Origin: Pseudomonadota bacterium
Lineage (GTDB): Bacteria; Pseudomonadota; Alphaproteobacteria; Rhizobiales; Hyphomicrobiaceae
Assembly (NCBI GenBank): GCA_021813195.1
Contig: JAKALI010000124.1
Span: forward strand, 1 to 9,265
Length of the DNA: 9,265 bases
Direction of reading: 5' to 3'
Shown here: one piece after another, positions 1 through 7,753 of the stretch
Numbering within the stretch: position 1 is the first letter of the stretch
How the letters are laid out: every line of letters starts with the position of its first letter
Program-made: the position numbers and the translations under genes
Notes under the pieces: generated by a model
Seen by the model: only the letters and a program-made list of their open reading frames with translations
The model's database searches: none
Told to the model about the DNA's origin: nothing

Positions 1-1509
1 CGGACCGCCACCTTCGAACCCGCGCGCCCACAGCCAAGCGTGATCCGACGTCAGTAGCGCCACGCGGCCCTTTCCACGCCGATCGAGAATGAGGAGCGGG
101 TTTGCGCGCGCTCCCTCCAGAACGGTTCGGCCGCGATCGGATTTCACTTCCGCCTGACGGAACCAGCGCCCCCAGGAAGCCGCCTCCCCAGGCGCACCGG
201 CGCCGGGTAGGGCGCGCGTCACCGGGTGCTTTGCACCATCCGGGGTGATGGCGGCTCGAAACGGCTCCTCGAACACGCGCCCCGTTGGCCGCGCGGGCAG
301 AACGGGGGCCAGAGGTGTGCGAAAGATCGTCGTGGCTCCGGCATAGTCGTCGCCAGCTGCAATGAGCAAGGCCCCGCCGTGCTCTTCAACGTAGCGGGCG
401 ATGTTATCGTAGTAGTTGAGCTGCAGGATGCCGCGATGCTCATAGCGGTCGAAGATGATGAGATCGAAGTCCTTGATCTTCTCCAAGAACAATTCCCGGG
501 TCGGGAATGCGATGAGAGACAGCTGATTGATGGGCGTGCCATCCTGCTTCTCTGGTGGCCGCAGAATGGTGAAATGCACCAAATCGACCGCAGCATCGGA
601 CTTCAACAGGTTGCGCCACGTTCGCTCCCCCGCATGCGGTTCGCCCGAAACGAGCAGGACGCGCAAGGTTTCCCGTACGCCCTCTGCGGCGATCACCGCG
701 CGGTTGTTGGCCGGTGTGAGTTCGCCAGGGGCTGTTTCCAGTTCGAGTTCTAAAATGTTCGTGCCAGCATGCGGAAATGCCATATCGATGCGGGCCGTCT
801 GGCCGATCTCGACACGGCGCACATCGTCAGGCTCGCCGTCCCGGCGCACAATCAGGTTCACCATGTCCCCGGTACGCTTTTGGGCGCCAACTTCGATGAT
901 GCGTACTTCGATTTCCCGGGTTTGTCCGACGAGTCCATAACGGGGGGCTTTTTCGATTTCGATGCGGCGGTCGAATTCGTTGGGGCGGCCGGTCAGCAGG
1001 ACGTGGACCGGGGCTTCAAAGCCGAGCGCCTGCACCGAATTGGGTACGTCATGAACCTGACCGTCGGTGACAAGAATGACGCCGGCGATGCGGTCCGGAG
1101 GAACATCGGCCAGCGCGGCATTGAGGTCGGCAAACAGATTGGTGCCACGACCTCCAGCCTCCCCCGGTCGGGCTGCGCTGACAAACTTCACTTCAAGATT
1201 CGGGATCGCTCCCATTCTTTTTTCGAGCTCGGCCCGAATAGCCGCCGTCTGCGCGGGACGCTGGTCCAATTGCTGGCTTGCGCTTTCATCGACCACAACA
1301 ATCGCGATGTTAGCGAGACTTTCGCGTTCTTCCTGGCGCAGCATCGGATTTGCTAACGCCAGCAGCAGGGCCGAAAGACTGATCGCCCTCAGCATGGCGC
1401 CACGGCTGCGACGTGCCACAAGCAGTGCGACGAGCACGCCGACGCATACTGCCGCGACCCACATGACGGTCGCAGGAAGAAGTGGCGCGAAGTCGATGGA
1501 CCAAGTCAT
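1..1509 (-). CDS. VWA-domain membrane protein with amidotransferase-like domain (C-terminus cut by window edge)
   Basis: The frame runs open from an ATG at 1509 to base 1, giving 503 residues without a stop, so the C-terminus lies outside the window; family members known to me are about 690 residues. Two hydrophobic segments (about 9-32 and 41-55) anchor the N-terminus. A von Willebrand A-type domain follows with an apparently complete metal site: DESAS at 74-78 (D74, S76, S78), a GGRGTNL loop with T123, and VTDG at 147-150. From about residue 282 there is a flavodoxin/class I glutamine amidotransferase-like region (LLVSGEPHAGERTW at 285-298, FDLIIFDRY at 348-356, GGALLIAAGDD at 378-388) of the kind annotated as a glutamine amidotransferase-like membrane protein. 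No catalytic Cys is evident, so a binding or scaffold role is more likely than enzymatic activity. It is the last of four operon genes seen here and starts 10 bp after the stop of its neighbour, with only a weak purine stretch upstream. Family and topology are well supported; function is inferred from the operon. Confidence 0.88.
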   Translation of the reverse strand, partial: MTWSIDFAPLLPATVMWVAAVCVGVLVALLVARRSRGAMLRAISLSALLLALANPMLRQEERESLANIAIVVVDESASQQLDQRPAQTAAIRAELEKRMGAIPNLEVKFVSAARPGEAGGRGTNLFADLNAALADVPPDRIAGVILVTDGQVHDVPNSVQALGFEAPVHVLLTGRPNEFDRRIEIEKAPRYGLVGQTREIEVRIIEVGAQKRTGDMVNLIVRRDGEPDDVRRVEIGQTARIDMAFPHAGTNILELELETAPGELTPANNRAVIAAEGVRETLRVLLVSGEPHAGERTWRNLLKSDAAVDLVHFTILRPPEKQDGTPINQLSLIAFPTRELFLEKIKDFDLIIFDRYEHRGILQLNYYDNIARYVEEHGGALLIAAGDDYAGATTIFRTPLAPVLPARPTGRVFEEPFRAAITPDGAKHPVTRALPGAGAPGEAASWGRWFRQAEVKSDRGRTVLEGARANPLLILDRRGKGRVALLTSDHAWLWARGFEGGGP

Positions 1510-1519
1510 GCGGTTCTAC

Positions 1520-4492
1520 TCATTGGCCCAGCCGTTCGAGTAGGGCAGGCACATGCACCTGATCGGCTTTGTAATTGCCGGTCAGTGCGTGCATCACGAT
1601 GTTGACTCCCGTTCGCATGGCCATTTCACGCTGGCGCTCGCCACCGGGCACGACGGGATAGACCGGCTTTCCGCGCTCATCCAAGGCCCAGGCCGAGGCG
1701 AAATCGTTGGGCGTGATCATGATCGATGTGACTCCATCGGCTCGCCGCGCCCGCCGCTCGGAAATCGCCTCCGAGCCAGGCTCCTCGCGATCCTCCTGAG
1801 CTTCAACCCATAACTCACCGCCGTCCCACCGCCCTGGAAAGCTTTGCAGGAGATAAAAGGCTTTCGTGAGCACGTGGTCTTCGGGCACCGGTTCCAGGCG
1901 GGGCAGATCCAGGGCTCCGATCAAGCGCTGGAGCACAGGTCCGCGTTCACCGGCCATGGCCATGCCGGAGGGCAAACCGCGGCCGTAATCGCGCGTATCG
2001 AAGATGATCATGCCGCCCTGCTTCATGTAAGCGTCGATTTTCGCAAGTGTCTCGGCCGGTAAGGCCTGCGCCGTATCGACCACTGGCCAATACAGAACGG
2101 GGAAGAAGACAATCTCATCGTTTACGATATCGACGGCCATCGGCTCACCCGGCTCCACCGCGGTGCGCGACTTCAGTGTGCGAACAAGCCCTTTGAGGCC
2201 AAGGCGGCTCGTTTCATCGACGGCCGGATCACCCGTCAGCACATAAGCGAACGTGACTTTCGACGTGGCGCGGACGGGAATCTGGTCGGCTGGTGCGATT
2301 TCGGCGGGTATGGTCGTGGCGGTCGGGCGGGACTCTTCGCGTCCGGGGAAGATGAACCGGCTTGGCAATTCGAAATCCTGCGCGTCCGCCGGCTCAGGGC
2401 TCCACGTCAAGCCCGACGCCAGAGCGAGCGCAAGCACAGCCGTCGTCTGTGGAGCACGTGGCCGGCTGACCAAGGCAAGCCCGCCCATCAAAACGATCAC
2501 AGCGACAATGTCGGCGAGCAGCAAGCCTAGCGCGGCGAGGATCAGCCAGGGCTTCAAGTCCACGCTCGCCTGGGAGTCATAGCCGCGTCGCTCGCTCGGA
2601 GCTGGCAAATTGCCGATAGGCTCGAGCTTGGCGTCGCTGCGCACCGCATTGATCGCGCGGGGGCTTGCCCCTGTGCCGTAATAACCAGGCGGATGATCGA
2701 GAGACGCCTCGGCGGTGTCGGCCTTCGACGCCGCAATCGCCTGAGCAGTCGGCGGCGGCGATCGTAACACGCCAAAGCCATCAAGCGTGACCGTTGGGGC
2801 CAGTAAGTCGCCGGTGCCGGAGGTCGTTCGCGCGGTGCTCGTGTCAGAACGCGTCGATGACGACGGTTCCGCGCCAGTGGGCGGAGGGCCGGTCAGATTG
2901 CCGAGTTGAGTGATCCGGCGCAGCATTTCAACGAACAATCCCGACATCGGCAGATTGGACCAGTCCGCGTTGGCCGTAACGTGAAACAGCACGACATGAC
3001 CTTCGCCCCGCCGTTCGGCTGTGACGAGCGGCGTGCCATCCTGCAATCTCGCCCACACCTTGACTTCGGGTGTCAGCATGGCGGGATCGGCGAGAACCTG
3101 TCGGCGGATCGTTACATCGGCGGGAATTTGCAGCCCCGCAAACAGGCTGTTGTCGTCAAACGGCGCCAATGGCTGCGGGCTCGACCAGGAGAGCGCACCG
3201 CCCAGCGTGCGCCCGCCCACGCGCAGCGCTACGGGCAATAAGTCGTCGCCGCCCTTTTCAAGGCGCGGGCCGGCGAACCGGACAAGGACTCCGCCGCGCC
3301 CGATCCATTCTGCGAGTTTTTCTTTGGCTTCGCCCGCGATGGTCCCGATGTCGGCGAGCATGATGAGGCTCGCGCGATCATCGATCAGTCTTGAAATGCC
3401 CGATGACAGGTTCTTCTCACCTGGCGACACAATCTCGGTGAAAGGTTTGATGGCGCGCTCCAGATAGTAGAGCGGGGCGAGCAGGGGCTGGGCCCGCTCC
3501 TGAGCTTCACCGCTGATGAGGCCCACGCGTTGCCATTGCGATCGCTGATCGAGCAGGCTGACCGCGCCCGCCGAGCGCTCGCCCGCAATTTCAAGCCGCG
3601 TAACCTGATTGCGCAATTCAAGTGGCAACTGGAACGTGACCGTCGTTTCCCTTTCCTCACCCAAAAAGTTGAAATTCGCCTCACCCAGTCGCTGAGAGCG
3701 TGCCGAGAGCGCATGGACCGTGCCCTGCCGCGTCCCCGTGGAGGTGCGTAGGATGCGCGCTTGCAGGCCGCCGTCAGGGGTCACCGACGCCGCAAGTCCA
3801 AGGGGCGCGTTCGGTCCCGACAGTTCCACCAAAGCGATCGGGGCGCCGCTGGCCGTTGCGGCGAGCTTCGACGCAAATTCAGCCGATTCGCCACCGTGGT
3901 CGACGCCGTCCGTGATCCAGATTGCGCTCGCATTCGCTTGTTCTGTCGTCGATAACGCTGCGGCAATACTGTCGGCGACGGTCATGCGGGATGGCGCAAA
4001 TGGCTGAGGCTGGAGCGCTGCCAGCGTCGAGCGTGCGTCTGTGGGCGACTCGACCTTCACGCTCATGGTCTTGGCAGCGGGTGCGGTCGCGGCAAGAACA
4101 ACCGGCCGCATTTGGCGCTCCGCATCGTCGATGGTGCGCGCGGTCATCGCGGTCATGTCACTCCACCGCGCGCCCGAAGCCCAGCCGTTATCGAGAACGA
4201 TCACCACGGGCCCCGAGCCCTTGAGCGCGGTACTCTCACGCGGGTTCAACACCGGTTCGGCGAGCGCCAAGATCAGCAGCGCCGCAGCCAGAAGGCGGAT
4301 CAGCAGCAGCCACCACGGCGTGCGCGCAGGTGTCTTTTCCTTGTTCTCGATGCCGATCAGGATGCGGGTCGGAGGAAATGCGATCTGACGCGGCCGCGGC
4401 GGGACGGTTCGCAGCAGCCAGTAGATCAGCGGGAGGCTGGCCAACGCCGTCAGCACCCAAGGATTGAGAAAGGCGAGACCGGCAAAGCTCAT
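1520..4492 (-). CDS. BatA-like N-terminal / DUF4159 C-terminal membrane protein
   Basis: A 990-residue protein with a mosaic layout. The N-terminus (about 1-80) is the BatA/aerotolerance-type double-membrane region: a hydrophobic segment near 10-28, a basic Pro/Arg stretch, and a second segment at 60-80. A VWA-like fold follows (about 94-225), but its first metal motif is degenerate: VVIVLDNGWAS at 96-106 has D101 and no DxSxS, although WITDG (192-196) remains. Residues 320-525 resemble an amidotransferase-like domain (RGGVLVRFAGPR at 399-410). A linker rich in Ser, Thr and Pro spans about 535-640. Hydrophobic segments lie at 648-675 and 684-697, and the DUF4159 domain at about 745-970 (GGMIIFDTRDYG at 826-837, FPGRWDGGELWVE at 885-897). 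Its ATG overlaps the stop of the upstream DUF58 gene (ATGA at 4489-4492), so translation is probably coupled. Likely an envelope protein acting with the MoxR ATPase and DUF58 partner; the biochemical role is unknown. Confidence 0.93.
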   Translation of the reverse strand: MSFAGLAFLNPWVLTALASLPLIYWLLRTVPPRPRQIAFPPTRILIGIENKEKTPARTPWWLLLIRLLAAALLILALAEPVLNPRESTALKGSGPVVIVLDNGWASGARWSDMTAMTARTIDDAERQMRPVVLAATAPAAKTMSVKVESPTDARSTLAALQPQPFAPSRMTVADSIAAALSTTEQANASAIWITDGVDHGGESAEFASKLAATASGAPIALVELSGPNAPLGLAASVTPDGGLQARILRTSTGTRQGTVHALSARSQRLGEANFNFLGEERETTVTFQLPLELRNQVTRLEIAGERSAGAVSLLDQRSQWQRVGLISGEAQERAQPLLAPLYYLERAIKPFTEIVSPGEKNLSSGISRLIDDRASLIMLADIGTIAGEAKEKLAEWIGRGGVLVRFAGPRLEKGGDDLLPVALRVGGRTLGGALSWSSPQPLAPFDDNSLFAGLQIPADVTIRRQVLADPAMLTPEVKVWARLQDGTPLVTAERRGEGHVVLFHVTANADWSNLPMSGLFVEMLRRITQLGNLTGPPPTGAEPSSSTRSDTSTARTTSGTGDLLAPTVTLDGFGVLRSPPPTAQAIAASKADTAEASLDHPPGYYGTGASPRAINAVRSDAKLEPIGNLPAPSERRGYDSQASVDLKPWLILAALGLLLADIVAVIVLMGGLALVSRPRAPQTTAVLALALASGLTWSPEPADAQDFELPSRFIFPGREESRPTATTIPAEIAPADQIPVRATSKVTFAYVLTGDPAVDETSRLGLKGLVRTLKSRTAVEPGEPMAVDIVNDEIVFFPVLYWPVVDTAQALPAETLAKIDAYMKQGGMIIFDTRDYGRGLPSGMAMAGERGPVLQRLIGALDLPRLEPVPEDHVLTKAFYLLQSFPGRWDGGELWVEAQEDREEPGSEAISERRARRADGVTSIMITPNDFASAWALDERGKPVYPVVPGGERQREMAMRTGVNIVMHALTGNYKADQVHVPALLERLGQ

Positions 4493-5502
4493 TGCACGAC
4501 CTCGCTTGGCACATCGGGGGCCGCCGCAGCGCGGCGATAGGAGGTGGCGACGTCTCCGGCGAGTCGCATCGATAGGGTCAGTAACGGTTCGCTGGCAGGT
4601 CGGTCGGTATGATGGACGAGGAACGACCAGCCGAGCCGCTTTGCCATCTCTTCAAGCGCCGCCCGGTGCGCCGCAAAGCGGCGCTGATAGGTTTCGCGCA
4701 GGCTTTCGGTGCGGTCCGCGAGATAGCGTTCGCGGCCCGACGGCGACATGAATTCCGCACGTCCCTCGTAGGGCAACGTCTCCTCTGCGGGATCCAAGAC
4801 CTGCACCAGATGACCTTTGGCACCCGCACCGGCAAGTAGTTCGATCCGCGCACGGATTGACTCGATCGGTGCCAGGAAGTCGCTCAAGAGCAGCGCATCG
4901 CAGTAGCGCGGCAGGGGCTGGCTTGGTGGATGGCTCTTGGTCGCTTGGGAGGTGAAGCCTTGCGCAAGGATCGCTTCGGCAAGTCGCATGGCAACCTTGC
5001 GACTGCCTGTCGGCCGCGTCATGCCGATGATGCCAACACGTTCCCCGCCGCGGACCAGGAGTTCCGCTGCCGCCAGCATCAGCACGAGCGCGCGATCGCG
5101 CTTGGTGATGGGTGCGAGGTGGCTTTTGAAGTCCATGGATGGTGAGAGATCGGCCCACATCCAGACCGTGTGCGCAGCCTCCCATTCGCGTTCGCGGACA
5201 TAAACGTGGTCGGAGGATGCAGAGCGGCGCCAGTCGATCAGGTGCGCGCTATCGGAGCTTTCATAGGGGCGGAATTGCCAGAACGTCTCGCCCGGTCCCG
5301 TGCGCCGCCGGCCATGAATGCCGTGGGCAACGGTCTGCGCCACCCGGCGCGCGTCGATGACGAGATCCGGCAGCCGCTCTGCCAACTCGTGGGCGCTGTG
5401 CTCAAGTTCGGCAGCTCCGCTCGCCGCGGCCGTGCTGAATAAACCCGAGGCGCGTCCTGCCATGCTCGCAGAATCCGGCGGTTGGGGTGTGCGCAATGCC
5501 AT
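4489..5502 (-). CDS. DUF58 domain-containing protein (VWA-like MoxR partner)
   Basis: A 337-residue protein without membrane segments. The DUF58 signature is clear at about 69-123: GPGETFWQFRPY (69-80), then HLIDWRRSA (87-95), YVRERE (101-106) and WADLSPSM (116-123). The last motif supplies a DxSxS metal-site sequence (D118, S120, S122), so the domain is a VWA-like fold that could hold Mg2+. Residues 135-165 continue the fold (ALVLMLAAAELLVRGGERVG). DUF58 proteins are habitually encoded next to MoxR ATPases and are thought to be their adaptors or substrates. The gene starts 8 bp after the moxR stop and ends in a 4-bp overlap with the DUF4159 gene, so the three probably share one transcript. 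The ATG at 5502 has no strong Shine-Dalgarno sequence; another Met at residue 14 is possible, but the whole N-terminus (1-40) is Ala/Ser-rich and poorly diagnostic. The family call is firm; the exact activity is not known. Confidence 0.94.
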   Translation of the reverse strand: MALRTPQPPDSASMAGRASGLFSTAAASGAAELEHSAHELAERLPDLVIDARRVAQTVAHGIHGRRRTGPGETFWQFRPYESSDSAHLIDWRRSASSDHVYVREREWEAAHTVWMWADLSPSMDFKSHLAPITKRDRALVLMLAAAELLVRGGERVGIIGMTRPTGSRKVAMRLAEAILAQGFTSQATKSHPPSQPLPRYCDALLLSDFLAPIESIRARIELLAGAGAKGHLVQVLDPAEETLPYEGRAEFMSPSGRERYLADRTESLRETYQRRFAAHRAALEEMAKRLGWSFLVHHTDRPASEPLLTLSMRLAGDVATSYRRAAAAPDVPSEVVQ

Positions 5503-5510
5503 GAAACGTT

Positions 5511-6545
5511 CTATCCGGCCTTGCTGGCAAGCCGGGCGATGATGCCCGCCAGATCTTCGTTTTCTGCGCGTGCGGCGAAGGTCAGCGCCATGCGGTGCTT
5601 GAGGATCGGCTCGGCGAGTGCGATGACGTCGTCAATGGAAGGCGCGAGGCGGCCATCGATCAGGGCCTTGGCGCGCACCGCCAACATCAACGATTGGCTC
5701 GCCCGCGGTCCTGGTCCCCACGCCACGAAGCGATCGACATCCGCGTCGGCGCCCGTGCCGGGACGCGCGGAGCGCACGAGCTTCAGGATCGCTTCGACAA
5801 CCTTGTCGGGGACCGGGATCTGGCGCACCAGACGCTGAATCGCCATCAAGTCACTGGCGCTCATGACCGCTTCCAGTTTGCGCTCCTCGGTGCCGGTGGT
5901 TGCATACAACATGCGACGCTCCGCGGCGAGATCGGGATAACTTACGTCGATCTGCAACAAGAAGCGGTCAAGCTGCGCTTCGGGGAGAGGATAGGTGCCT
6001 TCCTGCTCAAGTGGGTTTTGGGTCGCGAGCACATGGAACGGTGTGGGGATGTCGTGGCGCTGACCGGCGACGGTGACGTGGTGTTCCTGCATGGCCTGCA
6101 AGAGCGCCGACTGGGTTTTCGGGCTTGCGCGATTGATCTCGTCGGCCATCAGCAACTGGGTGAAGATCGGCCCTTTGATGAAGCGGAAGGCCCGGGTTTT
6201 GGATGCGCTTTCCTCCAGCACTTCCGCGCCGATGATGTCGGATGGCATGAGGTCTGGGGTGAATTGGATGCGCTTGGCATCGAGCGCCAGCACACGGCCG
6301 AGCGTTTCAACGAGCAGAGTTTTCGCGAGACCCGGAACGCCAATAAGCAACGCGTGACCGCCCGAGAGGAGTGTGACGAGCGTGCGCTCGATCACGATGT
6401 CTTGGCCAAAAATGACGCTCGCGGCCGCCCTGTGCGCGCGCTGAACGAGTTCGGCAGCCGTCTCAAGACGTGAAACAATGTTGTCGTCGGTGGACGTCAG
6501 GGTTGTCACGCTCATCTCCATCGCCCAGGCCATGGCCCAAGTCAC
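5511..6545 (-). CDS. MoxR-family AAA+ ATPase
   Basis: A cytosolic ATPase of 344 residues as read from a GTG at 6545. Motifs in order: Walker A GVPGLAKT (69-76), Walker B LLMADEIN (131-138), the following RASPKTQSALLQAMQE (139-154) typical of MoxR, sensor 1 ATQNP (174-178), QLDRF (191-195) carrying the arginine-finger region, and a sensor 2-like GPGPRAS (277-283). MoxR proteins use ATP to remodel or to insert metal into VWA-domain clients, and three VWA-like proteins follow in the same operon. The start is uncertain. In-frame ATGs at 6533, 6521 and 6515 are alternatives, and a GGAG lies 6 nt ahead of a GTG at 6509. The first ten residues (MTWAMAWAME) do not look conserved, so a protein of about 332-334 residues is likely. 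This is the first gene of the operon, divergent from the DUF1285 gene. The symbol moxR is often used for the family, but this is not the methanol dehydrogenase moxR. Confidence 0.95.
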   Translation of the reverse strand: MTWAMAWAMEMSVTTLTSTDDNIVSRLETAAELVQRAHRAAASVIFGQDIVIERTLVTLLSGGHALLIGVPGLAKTLLVETLGRVLALDAKRIQFTPDLMPSDIIGAEVLEESASKTRAFRFIKGPIFTQLLMADEINRASPKTQSALLQAMQEHHVTVAGQRHDIPTPFHVLATQNPLEQEGTYPLPEAQLDRFLLQIDVSYPDLAAERRMLYATTGTEERKLEAVMSASDLMAIQRLVRQIPVPDKVVEAILKLVRSARPGTGADADVDRFVAWGPGPRASQSLMLAVRAKALIDGRLAPSIDDVIALAEPILKHRMALTFAARAENEDLAGIIARLASKAG

Positions 6546-6698
6546 TGCGTATGCTTTCGGCTCGACCAGTTGGGCGCGAGCTTAAGTTTAGAACCTAGCC
6601 GATACTGCCCGGCGAGCAAGCCTCAAGGTCAAGTTAAACCTGCGTAACGGCCTCCCGTACTTGACGCCCCAAAAATCATTGCAGATTGAGCTTGCAGG
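6546..6698. promoter_or_regulatory. Divergent promoter region between the MoxR operon and the DUF1285 gene
   Basis: This 153-bp gap is more AT-rich than its surroundings and must carry start signals for both directions. On the plus strand TTGACG at 6661-6666 matches five of six -35 bases, but the best -10 candidate at about 17 bp (GATTGA, 6684-6689) is poor and would leave almost no leader before the ATG at 6699. On the minus strand TTGACC (6632-6627) is a good -35 match with a weak -10 candidate at 6607-6602. A short direct repeat TCAAGG/TCAAG lies at 6623-6633. The existence of promoters is inferred from the divergent layout; the individual boxes are tentative. Confidence 0.45.
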
Positions 6699-7268
6699 AT
6701 GAAAACTCTGGACCAAAAGCCATTCTCAACACTTCTGGAGGCGCTGTCGGCTGCCGCCGGCCGGGGCCGTCCCCCGGTTGACAGCTGGAATCCGCCCGAA
6801 TGCGGCGATATCGGCCTTGCTATTGGTGCCGATGGAACCTGGGCCTATCTCGGCAGCCCGATCCTGAGGCCAGGGCTCGTGCGTCTATTCGCCAGCGTCT
6901 TGCGTCGCGAAGCCGATGGGCGGACATTTCTGGTAACGCCGGCAGAAAAGGTCCTCGTTCATGTGGCCGATGCCCCGTTTCTTGCTGTTGAGATGGAATT
7001 GGCCCAGACGGAACGCGGGGATGCCCTCGTCTTTCGAACGAACGTCGATGATGTCGTCATCTGTGATCGCGAACATCCCTTACGCTTCGACGTCGATCCG
7101 AACACTGGCGCCGTGAAGCCCTATGTGAGGGTGAGGGGGCGCTTGGATGCCTTGTTGACCCGCGCGCTGACCTATGAGGTGCTGGAGCTTGCGATGCGAA
7201 ACAGCCCGCCGGCCATCCACAGCTGCGGTGAAGTCTTCGTGTTACCGAGGCCGGGCGCGTCTGACTGA
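6699..7268 (+). CDS. DUF1285 domain-containing protein
   Basis: A 189-residue soluble protein with no signal peptide or membrane segment. The DUF1285 pattern is easy to follow: PPVDSWNPPECGDIG (25-39), DGTWAYLGSPILRPGLVRLF (45-64), SVLRREADG (66-74), FLVTPAEK (77-84) and DAPFLAVEME (91-100). Length and architecture fit the family, whose function is unknown to me beyond structural-genomics description. The ATG at 6699 follows a GCAGG that is very close; a GAG 8 nt upstream is an alternative ribosome contact, and the conserved region starts well inside, so the start is reasonable. It is divergent from the MoxR operon. In many Hyphomicrobiales I recall it being followed by a Nudix CoA pyrophosphatase gene and the CCA-adding tRNA nucleotidyltransferase gene. 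Here it is instead followed, after 20 bp, by a convergent DUF411 gene. Confidence 0.93.
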   Translation: MKTLDQKPFSTLLEALSAAAGRGRPPVDSWNPPECGDIGLAIGADGTWAYLGSPILRPGLVRLFASVLRREADGRTFLVTPAEKVLVHVADAPFLAVEMELAQTERGDALVFRTNVDDVVICDREHPLRFDVDPNTGAVKPYVRVRGRLDALLTRALTYEVLELAMRNSPPAIHSCGEVFVLPRPGASD

Positions 7269-7288
7269 AGCCTCATGTGCCATGATGT

Positions 7289-7753
7289 TCAATAACGTGC
7301 AAAGACGTCGGTGGTGCCATCCTTCTTCATCAGCAGGACGTCGTAGGGTTCCTTCTGATCGCCGACTTCCATCCCCGGCGAGCCGATCGGCATACCAGGA
7401 ACACTGAGCCCCAGTGCATCCGGTGCGTCGTTGAGCAAGCGGATGACATCGTCGGCGGGGACGTGGCCTTCGATCACGTAGGGTCCAATCATCGCCGTGT
7501 GGCACGAGGCCTGCGCACGTGTCAGACCAAGTCTCTGCTTCAACAGGTTGAGGTCTTGAGTGGGCATGTCCATCTCGCGCAATTGAAAGCCGTTGGCTGC
7601 CATATGCGCCACCCACTTGCTGCAGCAGTCGCAAGTGGGAGACTTAAAAACCTGGCCGATGCGCGTCGGCGCGGGCGACGGGTAGGGGTCGGCGAGGACG
7701 GGCGCAGCCAACGCACAACCCAAAGCCAAAATGGTCAGCGCCAACCGGTTCAT
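7289..7753 (-). CDS. Secreted DUF411 metal-binding protein
   Basis: A 154-residue protein with a cleavable Sec signal: basic MNR, a hydrophobic core to about 20, and a likely cut after VLA (A21/D22). The mature part shows the DUF411 pattern: SPTCDCCSKW (38-47) with C41, C43 and C44, then ASCHTA (82-87), EGHVPADDV (95-103), and a C-terminal Met-rich GMPIGSPGME (120-129). The Cys, His and Met residues suit binding of copper or another soft metal in the periplasm. DUF411 proteins are often found in copper or other metal-resistance loci, but no such genes are visible here. The frame is open further upstream, to 7984, but that part is antisense-like coding read through pcp. The ATG at 7753 is preferred because GGGAG (7766-7762) sits 8 nt upstream and a signal peptide begins there. 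The start overlaps the pcp stop (ATGA), so expression is probably coupled to pcp. The family is firm; the ligand is inferred. Confidence 0.93.
   Translation of the reverse strand: MNRLALTILALGCALAAPVLADPYPSPAPTRIGQVFKSPTCDCCSKWVAHMAANGFQLREMDMPTQDLNLLKQRLGLTRAQASCHTAMIGPYVIEGHVPADDVIRLLNDAPDALGLSVPGMPIGSPGMEVGDQKEPYDVLLMKKDGTTDVFARY

Noticed and set aside
226..1356. Several plus-strand open frames (226-753, 527-940, 769-1356, 1067-1543) opposite the window's first gene
   Set aside because: The minus strand here encodes a continuous 503-residue membrane protein with clear VWA and amidotransferase-like motifs; the plus frames overlap each other and have no protein-like pattern.
5595..6473. A 292-codon open frame on the plus strand, antisense to the MoxR gene
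   Set aside because: It lies wholly opposite a certain ATPase gene, has no recognisable domain, and long antisense frames are expected in GC-rich coding DNA.
6634..6645. TTAA-like half site resembling a CtrA box in the MoxR/DUF1285 promoter region
   Set aside because: The second half site at the required 7-bp spacing reads TAAC rather than TTAA, so the match is not convincing.
7273..7285. Small inverted repeat TCATG-TGC-CATGA between the convergent DUF1285 and DUF411 genes
   Set aside because: A 5-bp AT-containing stem with a 3-nt loop and no T run is too weak to call a terminator.
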